This document shows positions 41,903 to 49,873 of a stretch of 64,000 nt of DNA, piece by piece. Within the stretch, counting starts at the first letter, position 1, and the number at the start of each line of letters is the position of its first letter. Position numbers and translations under genes: made by a program. The notes under the pieces were generated by a model, which saw only the letters and a program-made list of their open reading frames with translations, did not search any database and had not been told where the DNA came from. Source of the stretch: CAZJLP01 sp964546955 (GTDB lineage Bacteria > Verrucomicrobiota > Verrucomicrobiia > Opitutales > Opitutaceae); NCBI GenBank assembly GCA_964546955.1, contig CAZJLP010000005.1, positions 82,783 through 146,782 of the forward strand. The letters are read 5' to 3'.

Positions 41903-42841
41903 ATGCAGACCCTTCAAGCTTCCCCCGGCATCGAAACCGTAGCTACTCGCCAGACGAAAGAGCTCGTCGCCCATCTCGAGAAATCGGAGATGTTCCGCAG
42001 CTACCAACAGGCATTCGAGACGGTGACGGGTCTGCCGCTGGCCATCCGGGCCGCCGGCGCGTTCCAACCTCCTCTCCACGGTTCGAAGAAGAGCAACTCC
42101 TTTTGCGCGCTCATGGCCGCCACCAACAAAACGTGCGCCGCCTGCCTGCAGCTCCAGCAGAAGATCGAGGACGAATCGCAATGCCGGGCCAGCACGGGGG
42201 AATGTTTTGCCGGAATGAGCGAGTCCGCCGTGCCGATCAGGGCAGGGGAAAAGGTCGTGGCATTCTTGCAGACCGGCCAGGTGTTCCTCCGTAAACCGTC
42301 ACGCGCCCGCTTCACGCGGGTTGCCCAGCTGCTAACCGAATGGGGGTACGAACTGGATATGACTGAGATGGAAAAGGCGTATTTTGCCGGCACCGTGATC
42401 ACGCAAAGTCAGTATACGTCCATCCTGCGGCTTCTCACGATATTCGCCGAGCATCTCTCCAGCGTCAGCAATCAGGTTATGCTTCAAGAAGCAGCGGCTG
42501 AGTCACCCGCCGTGACGAAAGCCCGGGCCTATATCGCGGCTCACAAGTCCGAGGAACTATCCCTGCCCGAGGTGGCCGCCGCCGTTCACATGAGCCCGTT
42601 TTATTTCTGCAAGACGTTCAGAAAGGCCACTGGCATGAATTTCACCGACTATGTCTCTCGCTTGCGCGTCGAAAACGTCAAACAACTGCTGCTCAACCCG
42701 CACAAACGAGTGAGTGAAGCCGCGTTTGAAGCAGGGTTTCAATCGCTATCGCAGTTTAACCGCGCTTTTCGCCGGGTGACCGGCGAGTCGCCTTCTGACT
42801 ACCGCGATCGAATTCATCACGCGGCGCCGGTCGCGGCGTAA
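41903..42841 (+). CDS. AraC-family regulator with N-terminal PocR sensor domain (paralogue B)
   Basis: A 312-residue protein from the ATG at 41903 (a TTG 45 bp upstream is possible). PocR sensor: NSFCALMAATNKTCAACLQL and CFAGMSESAVPIRAGEKVVA. DNA-binding domain: VAAAVHMSPFYFCKTFRKAT and VSEAAFEAGFQSLSQFNRAF. It is clearly paralogous to the gene at 40817 over its whole length, with the same cysteine cluster, so the pair arose by duplication and inversion. Whether they bind the same ligand is unknown. Confidence 0.92.
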   Translation: MQTLQASPGIETVATRQTKELVAHLEKSEMFRSYQQAFETVTGLPLAIRAAGAFQPPLHGSKKSNSFCALMAATNKTCAACLQLQQKIEDESQCRASTGECFAGMSESAVPIRAGEKVVAFLQTGQVFLRKPSRARFTRVAQLLTEWGYELDMTEMEKAYFAGTVITQSQYTSILRLLTIFAEHLSSVSNQVMLQEAAAESPAVTKARAYIAAHKSEELSLPEVAAAVHMSPFYFCKTFRKATGMNFTDYVSRLRVENVKQLLLNPHKRVSEAAFEAGFQSLSQFNRAFRRVTGESPSDYRDRIHHAAPVAA

Positions 42842-42852
42842 ACCTATTCGAT

Positions 42853-42867
42853 GCGGCGGTGTGCCGC
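42853..42867. terminator. Small GC hairpin between convergent regulator genes
   Basis: GCGGC (42853-42857) pairs with GCCGC (42863-42867) around a GGTGT loop, between the stop of the AraC gene and the convergent response regulator stop. No T-tract follows, so it is a weak candidate for a bidirectional terminator. Confidence 0.25.
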
Positions 42868-42872
42868 GTTCA

Positions 42873-43607
42873 TTAAGGGGATCGCCCCACGTCCTGCGTT
42901 TCGACCCAGCGCACCGCTTCCCTGATCAAGGCCGTGAGATCCTCCAGTTGGAGCTTTTCCTTGATGTTGCTGCGGTGAACATCGACTGTCTTCGGGCTGA
43001 GTCCGAGTTGTGTCGCAATGTCCTTGGTGTTCTTGCCTCGACCGATCAGACGGAAGATCTCGAACTCGCGATCGCTCAGCTTTTCGATCGGAGAGGTCGA
43101 CCCGCGCGGTTTTTTTCCGGACATGCTGTCGAGGATGCGGGCTGACATTCGGGGGCTGACGTAGACGTCTCCCCGCAAAATCTGACGAATCGCGGCCAGA
43201 AGGTTTTCTCCTCCCGCCTCCTTCATGATGTAGCCGCGCGCCCCGGCTCGCAACACCCGCTCTGCGTACACGATCTCGTCGTGCATCGAGATCACGAGAA
43301 TGGGCAAGTTCTGATCGGACGCGTTTAAATCCTTGATGAACTCCAATCCGCTCCGACCGGGCATGGTCATGTCGGTGAGCACAAGCTCCGGTTTCGTCTT
43401 CGCCATCAGTCCGAACGCGTCCTGCGGATTTCCGGCTTCGCCACACACCATTAAATCCGGCTGCTTGTTGATCAGCTGAGCAAGGCCGTCGCGCATGAAA
43501 GGGTGGTCGTCGACGATGAGGACCCGCTTGCGGTTGTCCGCGGCGGAAGAGGTCGCCGGGGAGGGAGCAGGAGAGGCCGGGAGATTTTTTTTGGCGGGCG
43601 ATTTCAC
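42873..43607 (-). CDS. NarL/FixJ-type response regulator
   Basis: A 244-residue regulator. Receiver domain: KRVLIVDDHPFMRDGLAQLI with phospho-Asp in LVLTDMTMPGRSG and the Lys of YIMKEAGG. LuxR-type helix-turn-helix: LSDREFEIFRLIGRGKNTKD and IATQLGLSPKTVDVHRSNIK. The start overlaps the upstream sensor kinase stop by 4 bp (ATGA), so it is probably the output of that kinase. Confidence 0.95.
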   Translation of the reverse strand: MKSPAKKNLPASPAPSPATSSAADNRKRVLIVDDHPFMRDGLAQLINKQPDLMVCGEAGNPQDAFGLMAKTKPELVLTDMTMPGRSGLEFIKDLNASDQNLPILVISMHDEIVYAERVLRAGARGYIMKEAGGENLLAAIRQILRGDVYVSPRMSARILDSMSGKKPRGSTSPIEKLSDREFEIFRLIGRGKNTKDIATQLGLSPKTVDVHRSNIKEKLQLEDLTALIREAVRWVETQDVGRSP

Positions 43608-44656
43608 GACTTTGACGGCAGCAAACAGGAAATCGTCGTGCCTTCGTTTTTCCGCGATGCCACTTCGAATTCAGCGCCTATCATGTTTGCTCGATAACGC
43701 ATGACTCGCAAACCGAGACCGGAGTCAAAGGACTTGGGCAGACCCTTCCCGTTGTCACAGACGTCGAGTTGCAGACCGGACGAGGAGCGGGTGAGCGCGA
43801 CAGTGATGTTGGTCGCGTCGGCGTGTTTCAAAGCGTTGTTGATCCCCTCCTGGGCGATGCGGTAGAGGTGCCCGGCGGTTGCTGCGTTGGTCAACTCGAT
43901 CGCTTGAGGGCAGTTGAAGTGGCATTTGGCCCGGCCCAGCATGTTGGTGCGGTCGACCAGCTCGGCAATGCTGTTGCGGAGCGCGTCCGGATCGCTCCCC
44001 ACGGGAACGAGGCCGCGCGCAAGGTACCGGGTTTGGCTGATGGCTTCCCGGAGCATGCGCCCCATTTGGTCCAACCGTTGGGCGAGATCGGAGGTCGCCG
44101 CGCCTGCGTCGCTCTTCAAGGCCGTGCACATGAATTCGAGCGCGGTCAACTGCTGCCCAAGTCCATCGTGCAAGTCTGCTCCAATGAGGTGCCGTTCATG
44201 TTCCGCCGCCTCGAGCACCGCCTGCTCCAATCGCTTCTGTTCTGATTGCGCTGCCAAGAGCGCCCGGTTCTGTTCGACCGTCCGCAGTGCTCCCCTCACG
44301 ACCGTCGGCAGGAGATCGAGCAGACCGGTGTCTTTCATGACATAGTCCAAGGCTCCCTGTTTCATCACTTGCACGGCGGCCTTCTCATCCCCCTGGCCGG
44401 TGACGACGAGAAAAGGCACCGATGCGTCTCCACGGGCGAGCTGTTCCACGAGCGCTGGGCCCCCCACATCGCGCAGCTTCAAGTCGAGCAACATCAAGTC
44501 GGGCCGCCGTTCCTCCAGCCACTTTAGGGCAGCGCTCCCGGAACCCACCGTCGCCACGTCGTAGCCTTCGACCCGCAGCGTATCGGCCATCAACATGGTG
44601 ATGCCTTCGTCGTCATCGACGATCAGGATCTTTGGAAATGGCGGCGCGGGGGGCAT
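43604..44656 (-). CDS. Hybrid receiver-HisKA_3 sensor kinase (NarX-like C-terminus)
   Basis: A 350-residue protein from the ATG at 44656. It starts with a receiver domain (PKILIVDDDEGITMLMADTL, phospho-Asp in LMLLDLKLRD) and ends with a HisKA_3/ATPase module: His in HERHLIGADLHDGLGQQLTA, N-box region RIAQEGINNALKHADATNIT and G-box VCDNGKGLPKSFDSGLGLRV. No TM, so a cytoplasmic kinase controlled by phosphorylation of its own receiver. It overlaps the LuxR-type gene downstream and is 8 bp from the regulator upstream. Confidence 0.93.
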   Translation of the reverse strand: MPPAPPFPKILIVDDDEGITMLMADTLRVEGYDVATVGSGSAALKWLEERRPDLMLLDLKLRDVGGPALVEQLARGDASVPFLVVTGQGDEKAAVQVMKQGALDYVMKDTGLLDLLPTVVRGALRTVEQNRALLAAQSEQKRLEQAVLEAAEHERHLIGADLHDGLGQQLTALEFMCTALKSDAGAATSDLAQRLDQMGRMLREAISQTRYLARGLVPVGSDPDALRNSIAELVDRTNMLGRAKCHFNCPQAIELTNAATAGHLYRIAQEGINNALKHADATNITVALTRSSSGLQLDVCDNGKGLPKSFDSGLGLRVMRYRANMIGAEFEVASRKNEGTTISCLLPSKS

Positions 44657-44664
44657 CGCGTTCG

Positions 44665-45111
44665 TTATCGGTCGGTGACGCTCGGAACCTGCATCAAGGT
44701 GACGAACAATCCCAAGCGACGGATCGCCTCCGCGAAGCGATCGTAGTCCACCGGTTTCTGAATATAGACGCTGCAGCCGAGCTGATGGCATCGCGCTACC
44801 TCTCGGGCATCGTCGGTCGTGGTCAGCATGATGATCGGCAGGACCTTTAGCTCGGGATCCGCTTTGATGCGCCGAAGCACCTCAATGCCGTCCACTTTCG
44901 GCATTCGGATGTCCAGAAGGATAAGATACCTTTTTCCATCTGTGCCCGCAGTTCGTTTCTGCCGGTTGAAGAAAAAGTCCAGGGCGGCTTGTCCGTCGCG
45001 AAAGTGTTCGACCGGGTTGTTGAGACCGGCGGAAGATAGATTCTCTCGGATGAGAATGGCATGACCGTCGTCGTCGTCGACAATCACAATTGTAACCGGG
45101 GCATTGTTCAT
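44665..45111 (-). CDS. Single-domain response regulator (Rcp1-like)
   Basis: A 148-residue stand-alone receiver: VTIVIVDDDDGHAILIRENL, a long loop before the phospho-Asp in LILLDIRMPKVDGIEVLRRI, LTTTDD and SVYIQKPVDYDRF. The insertion before the Asp strand is typical of Rcp1-type phytochrome partners. It overlaps the upstream PAS kinase gene by ATGA and likely carries phosphate from it to the next members. Confidence 0.94.
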   Translation of the reverse strand: MNNAPVTIVIVDDDDGHAILIRENLSSAGLNNPVEHFRDGQAALDFFFNRQKRTAGTDGKRYLILLDIRMPKVDGIEVLRRIKADPELKVLPIIMLTTTDDAREVARCHQLGCSVYIQKPVDYDRFAEAIRRLGLFVTLMQVPSVTDR

Positions 45112-46418
45112 GCGATGGAAGATGCTTGCGCGCCAGATTGGGGAAGGGAGACGAAAAACGTGGAGCCTTCTCCTTTGCTCTCAACCCAAATTTTCCCCTT
45201 CTGCCGTTCAAGCACCCGCTGGGCGATCGTCAATCCAAGGCCTTCCCCCGTGGTCTGCTCCGGATCGAGCCGATGGAAGATTTCGAAGACTTTCGCCTGG
45301 TGCTGCGGCGCGATGCCGATGCCGTTGTCAGCGACGCTATAGATTGCATGAGTCTCGTCCACTCGCCCTGAAATCAGGACCTTCAGAGGCCGAATCGGGG
45401 ATCGGTATTTGAGCGCATTGTCAAGCAGGTTGGCGAACACTTGATTTGTTTGCACGGGATCACCCCAGCACTGCGGCAGCGTTTCGACGCGAACCTCGCA
45501 CTTCGCTTCGTCCAGCTGAAACTTGATCGAGGCGATCGCGTCACCTACCAGGCGTTGCATATCCAGCGGGACGATGTTGAGCGATACCCGCCCGTAGCGG
45601 GAGTATCGCAATAGGCCATTCAGCAACAGATCCATCTTGGTCACCCCCGCATTGATGAAATGAAGGGCCTGCGGAATGGCCACCTCCAGGGGTTGCTGCA
45701 GTTCCAGGGGCAGCGCTCCTCCGCCCGTTTGCCCGGTCGTCACAGCCCGAATCTTGTCGCAGGCCCGGTTCAACTGGCGGCTGAACCCCTGCACGTTCAC
45801 GAGCGGCGAACGCAGATCGTGGGAAACCGTGTAGACGATGGTTTCAAGCTCCTTGTTTTTTTCCGCGAGGTCGTCAGCGAACTGTTTCAAGGTCGCTTCG
45901 TCCGCCTTGCGTTGCGTGATATCGGTTCGAATCGCCACGTACTGAACGGGCTTCCCCGCTTCGTTGAGGAAGGGGTAGATCGTGGTGTCCACCCAATAGA
46001 GGGTGCCGTCCTTCGCTCGGTTGCGCAGCTCGCCGTGCCATACTTTTCCATGAGCGATGGTGCCCCAAAGATCTTTGAAAAACTCCTTCGGATGATAGCG
46101 AGAATTGATGATGCGATGATCCTGGCCGATCAATTCCTCGCGGGAGTACTTCGAGATCGCGCAGAACTTGTCGTTGACGTAGGTGATCCGGCCGGCGGCG
46201 TCCGTGATCGCGACAATGGAATGTTCGTCCAGCGCCGCTTTCACGTCCCTGAGTTCCTTCATCGCGGCGAGCAACTCCTGCTCCGTCCGCTTCCGTTCGG
46301 AGGCGTCGTGCGAAAGCGCAGCCGCGGTCCTTTCGGGCACCGTGCGATCGTTCTCGGCAGCCTGTAGACGCGCGATCAGTTCTTCCTTGCTTAGAGCGTT
46401 ATAATCGAAATTTGGCAC
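45108..46418 (-). CDS. PAS-domain sensor histidine kinase
   Basis: A cytoplasmic kinase of about 436 residues if started at the GTG at 46418 (PNFDYNALSKEELIARLQAA, a typical opening); an upstream GTG at 46508 is possible and neither has a clear ribosome site. A coiled segment is followed by a PAS domain (residues ~70-180: AITDAAGRITYVNDKFCAIS, WVDTTIYPFLNEAGKPVQYV), HisKA with IVYTVSHDLRSPLVNVQGFS and the ATPase domain (NLLDNALKYRSP, GIGIAPQHQAKVFEIF, GEGLGLTIAQRV). It is the first gene of the four-member signalling operon. The PAS ligand is unknown. Confidence 0.9.
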   Translation of the reverse strand: MPNFDYNALSKEELIARLQAAENDRTVPERTAAALSHDASERKRTEQELLAAMKELRDVKAALDEHSIVAITDAAGRITYVNDKFCAISKYSREELIGQDHRIINSRYHPKEFFKDLWGTIAHGKVWHGELRNRAKDGTLYWVDTTIYPFLNEAGKPVQYVAIRTDITQRKADEATLKQFADDLAEKNKELETIVYTVSHDLRSPLVNVQGFSRQLNRACDKIRAVTTGQTGGGALPLELQQPLEVAIPQALHFINAGVTKMDLLLNGLLRYSRYGRVSLNIVPLDMQRLVGDAIASIKFQLDEAKCEVRVETLPQCWGDPVQTNQVFANLLDNALKYRSPIRPLKVLISGRVDETHAIYSVADNGIGIAPQHQAKVFEIFHRLDPEQTTGEGLGLTIAQRVLERQKGKIWVESKGEGSTFFVSLPQSGAQASSIA

Positions 46419-46523
46419 AGGGGGTTTTGGAGTGTGTAGCGAGTAAAGCGAGGAATTCGAGAGGGGGAGTGTGACGGCAGGGCAGATAGGATTGGAAGTG
46501 CGCTTCACCCAAAACTCAACTCA

Positions 46524-48944
46524 CTACCGCGCGCCTCCGGCGCGCCGCATTCCACGACCCACGATGGCGAGCGTGAGGAGTGAGCTGATCGGCATGAGGA
46601 TCGCCGCCAGCAGGGGACTCATCTGGCCCGCCACGGCCAGACTGACGGCCAGACTGTTGTAGGTGACTGAAAAACCGAGGAGCCAGGCGTGGGTGCGGCG
46701 CCGGGCGTCGTTCACCTCGAACAGGACGCGTATCCCGGCTATGCCGTGACCGAGGTAGTAGAAGTCGGCTTTCTGCTCCAAGATTCCGCGGTGAACGACG
46801 GGGGTCCCGCGGCACAGGGCCTGGTCAAAGGCGAGGCTATCGTTGGCGCCATCGCCGAGCATCAATGTGGTATCGGGACCGTTCGCTCCGACCCACGCCG
46901 CCTTGTCGCACGGCCTCAACTCGCCGTGGGCCGAAGTGTCAGCCAGACCGAGTTTGCGTGCCAAAGCCGCGACCTTCTCACGACGGTCCCCGCTGAGGAT
47001 CGCCACGGTGAAATTACGTTCCTGCAGGCTCACCACCTCGTCATAGGCGTCGGCTCTCGGCTCTTCGGTGAAGCTGAACCGGGCAATTTCCACGTTATCG
47101 CACGTAAGCAGCGTGTCGGGGGCCGACGTGGGATCTCTTGAAGCATCGGCTTTGCCGCCGAGCGCCCACTCTGGGCGGCCCAGTTTCCAGGTCGAAGTCG
47201 CGGTCTTGAGGACAACGCCCTGTCCGATTTCCTCCTCGAGTTCCCCCGGCATTGGGTCGGGATTTGAACCGGCGAGCAACTGCTCGTGGAGACATCTCCC
47301 AATCGGGTGTGGATTGTCGCAGACGAGGGCGAACAGGGCTGAGCGGACGGTGCCGGATAGTCCGAGGATGTTTTGTGGACTCGCAAGGCACGGTGTTTCC
47401 AAGGTGAGCGTGCCGGTCTTGTCGAACGCAATCTGCCGTACTTTTGAAAGGCGCGGCCACAGGTCTTCCGTTCGCACGAAAACACCGCGTTTTCGCAACA
47501 GAACGGTAGCGATTTCGTCAGCCAGTGGAAATGCCAGTCCGATCGCACAGGGGCAGGAAACCACCAGGACCGCGGTAACGACGGACCAGGTGCGCAATGC
47601 GTCATGAGTGCGTAGCCACCATCCGAGGCCGGTCAGCGTCGCGACGACAATGATGCCGACCAGGTATCCGGATATGACGCGTTCGATGAAACGATGCCGG
47701 TATTTCGCGCGGTTTGCGGGACGCAAGAGTTGGGCGAGGAGAGAATGGCTCCACGGTTGAGTCGACTGCAGGCGAAGATCGCCGCGCGTGATATTGATGG
47801 CTCCCGCGGGCACGATCTGCCCTGCTCTAAACGTTCTCGGCTCAGCTTCGCCATTGATCCAGGCGAGGCTGAACGTGGCGGCGCCGCTCAACAGCAGCGC
47901 CTCTGCCGGTACGGTCTGGCCGGCGGCGACAGCGAACATTTCTCGCGCTTGCAGGGACTCCGGCCGACGCTCCATCACATTGCCCTGCTCGTCCCACACG
48001 CGGATCGAAGAAGGAGCGGGCTGCTGGGCCAGCAGCCGGCGCTGATTCCTTTCGACGGCCGCCACCTGCGCCCATCGACCGACGAGCATCAGGAGGATGA
48101 ACGCGGAGACGAAATCGAAATAGACAAACGATTCGACTTCCGACAGCCAGCCGAAGAGCGAACCCGCGTACGCTCCGACAATGCCGATTGCGATCGGCAA
48201 ATCGATGTTCATCACTCCGGTGAAGAGACTGCGCAGCGCCCGATTCAGAAAGTAGGCCCCTCCCGCGAGGAGGCTCAGCGTCGCGAAGCCCATCGAAAGC
48301 GTCGAAAACAGACGCGCATGTTCCGCGGTTGGCTCCATTCCGAAGTAGGTCGGAAGCGTGAACAGCATCACGTTCATCGCGAAGGCCGTGCAAAGACCGA
48401 TTCGTTTTACCAGTTCGCGACTCTCCGGATGAGCGGACCGCTGGGCGGAGGCGGGCGCGACCAGATAGTTGAAAGACTGCAACGTCCGAGCGAAAGTTGC
48501 GGCGCAAAATTCCCCGGAAACCCAGGCGAGGCGAAGCTGCCCGGTCTGGGCGTTGACGTCGATCTGTCCCGCGCCTCGCTGTTTGGTGAAGAGGCGTTCG
48601 ATCAACCACACACAGCCGGCGCAGGATACACCTTGAACGTCCAGGTATAACTCGGGAGTCCGGCCGGCCGCGACCCGTTCGGCCTCAGCTTGCGCTGCGA
48701 TCAACCAGCTATAATCGCGCGCGGGAAGGAGAGCGGTATCGGCGGGCGGAGTGATCTTGTCTTTGAGGCGATAATAGGCATCGAAACCCTGCTCGTGCAG
48801 CAGCCGATAAACGTAGGCGCAGCCCGAGCAGCAAAAGTCTTCCAACGGAGACGGCGTCCCGCAGTGTTTGCAAAGAAACTGACGTTTTGCCTGCTGTGCA
48901 TTTCGCCGGCTTCCACGGGTGGCGGTTTCAACGACGGTACTCAT
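46524..48944 (-). CDS. ccoI: Cu+-exporting P1B-type ATPase of cbb3 oxidase assembly (CcoI/FixI)
   Basis: An 806-residue copper pump delivering copper for the CuB centre of cbb3 oxidase. The ATG at 48944 is preferred over an upstream GTG. An N-terminal zinc-like cluster (CKHCGTPSPLEDFCCSGCAY) is followed by a haem/metal-associated domain with GVSCAGCVWLIERL, the ion-site motif SCPCAIGLAFPLADEI, phosphorylation motif FDKTGTLTLETPC and MLGDGANDSLAFDQ. It is the last gene of the cbb3 cluster on the minus strand and typical of CcoI in its N-terminal Cys-rich region. Confidence 0.95.
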   Translation of the reverse strand: MSTVVETATRGSRRNAQQAKRQFLCKHCGTPSPLEDFCCSGCAYVYRLLHEQGFDAYYRLKDKITPPADTALLPARDYSWLIAAQAEAERVAAGRTPELYLDVQGVSCAGCVWLIERLFTKQRGAGQIDVNAQTGQLRLAWVSGEFCAATFARTLQSFNYLVAPASAQRSAHPESRELVKRIGLCTAFAMNVMLFTLPTYFGMEPTAEHARLFSTLSMGFATLSLLAGGAYFLNRALRSLFTGVMNIDLPIAIGIVGAYAGSLFGWLSEVESFVYFDFVSAFILLMLVGRWAQVAAVERNQRRLLAQQPAPSSIRVWDEQGNVMERRPESLQAREMFAVAAGQTVPAEALLLSGAATFSLAWINGEAEPRTFRAGQIVPAGAINITRGDLRLQSTQPWSHSLLAQLLRPANRAKYRHRFIERVISGYLVGIIVVATLTGLGWWLRTHDALRTWSVVTAVLVVSCPCAIGLAFPLADEIATVLLRKRGVFVRTEDLWPRLSKVRQIAFDKTGTLTLETPCLASPQNILGLSGTVRSALFALVCDNPHPIGRCLHEQLLAGSNPDPMPGELEEEIGQGVVLKTATSTWKLGRPEWALGGKADASRDPTSAPDTLLTCDNVEIARFSFTEEPRADAYDEVVSLQERNFTVAILSGDRREKVAALARKLGLADTSAHGELRPCDKAAWVGANGPDTTLMLGDGANDSLAFDQALCRGTPVVHRGILEQKADFYYLGHGIAGIRVLFEVNDARRRTHAWLLGFSVTYNSLAVSLAVAGQMSPLLAAILMPISSLLTLAIVGRGMRRAGGAR

Positions 48945-49037
48945 CGTTCGAATGCCGAAAGACCTCGGCACGTTTCGCCGAATAGCGTTCCTAGACCCCC
49001 CTGTGTTCTATTCGCGTCCATTGGCATCCATTCGCGG

Positions 49038-49730
49038 TTAAAAACACACCCAGGCTGCGGCCTCGGGCCCCTGAAGTCCGACCGTGCCGCGCAGCCGCCA
49101 CGAAATGACGGCCGCGGCCAGGAGGGCTATGCCGATGCGGAGGCGATCCAGTGCGGCGGGGCTCAGCCGGCTTTTTAGCCAGCTGAAATTGGCCTGGGTA
49201 AACCAGAGCAAAGGGAGCGTTCCAATTCCGAACGCGAGCATGAACTCCACACCGCGGAAGAGTGAGCCGCTGAAGGATGTGACGGCGACGAGGAAGTACA
49301 GCGGAGCGCACGGCAAAAGAGGGGTTGCCAATCCGAGCAGGGCCGCGACGGACAATCGCGACCGGCCGCGCAAGGCCCCGTTGAGTTTGAGATTGGCGCG
49401 GGCTACCCACATCGGACGCGGCACTCGTTTGTCGAGTCGCAGCGCAACCGCCAAGAAGAAGAGTACGAGTGCCCAGGGGGCGAAGCGCAGCCAGCTTTCC
49501 CCCAGCAAAGCCAGAGGAATCTCGCCGAGCCCGCCGGCGACCGCGCCCAGCAACGCGTAACTCAGAAGCCGGGCCCCCTGGTAGACGGTCAGGATCGTGG
49601 TCGCATCCTCCTGCTTGCGGGACGGCACCAGCCAGCAGGAGAGGGGGCCGCACATTCCCACGCAGTGGAGACTGGTGACCAGACCCGCAACGAACGCCGC
49701 GCCAGAGGAATTGATGCTGCCGAATTCCAT
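49038..49730 (-). CDS. TauE/SafE-type membrane protein of the cbb3 cluster
   Basis: A 230-residue membrane protein with about six TMs: start MEFGSINSSGAAFVAGLVTS, then LHCVGMCGPLSCWLVPS with paired cysteines, a middle LLGLATPLLPCAPLYFLVAV, and TM segments to WRLRGTVGLQG. Proteins of this group are encoded with cbb3 genes in many bacteria and may move copper or sulfur species. The start overlaps the stop of the 47-residue gene by one base; the ORF continues upstream but without signal content. Confidence 0.85.
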   Translation of the reverse strand: MEFGSINSSGAAFVAGLVTSLHCVGMCGPLSCWLVPSRKQEDATTILTVYQGARLLSYALLGAVAGGLGEIPLALLGESWLRFAPWALVLFFLAVALRLDKRVPRPMWVARANLKLNGALRGRSRLSVAALLGLATPLLPCAPLYFLVAVTSFSGSLFRGVEFMLAFGIGTLPLLWFTQANFSWLKSRLSPAALDRLRIGIALLAAAVISWRLRGTVGLQGPEAAAWVCF

Positions 49731-49873
49731 CACCCTATGCTCCTCGGTGCCACGGGCACCGTTGGTACTTTGTTTTGGGCGGCGAGAACGAACAGCGTCG
49801 TCCACGCGGCGAAGAGGACCGCGAATGCGGCGGCCGCACACCACAACACCGTGTTTCGGGACTGGGTTTTCAT
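49730..49873 (-). CDS. 47-residue single-TM protein in the position usual for ccoH
   Basis: A small gene too short for ordinary ORF calling. Reading from the ATG at 49873 to a TGA at 49732-49730: MKTQSRNTVLWCAAAAFAVL, FAAWTTLFVLAAQNKVPTVP, VAPRSIG. It has one TM (about residues 9-31). Its start overlaps the ccoG stop by ATGA and its stop overlaps the next gene (TGATG), so it is embedded in the operon. It occupies the slot of CcoH between CcoG and CcoI but is much smaller. Confidence 0.7.
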   Translation of the reverse strand: MKTQSRNTVLWCAAAAFAVLFAAWTTLFVLAAQNKVPTVPVAPRSIG

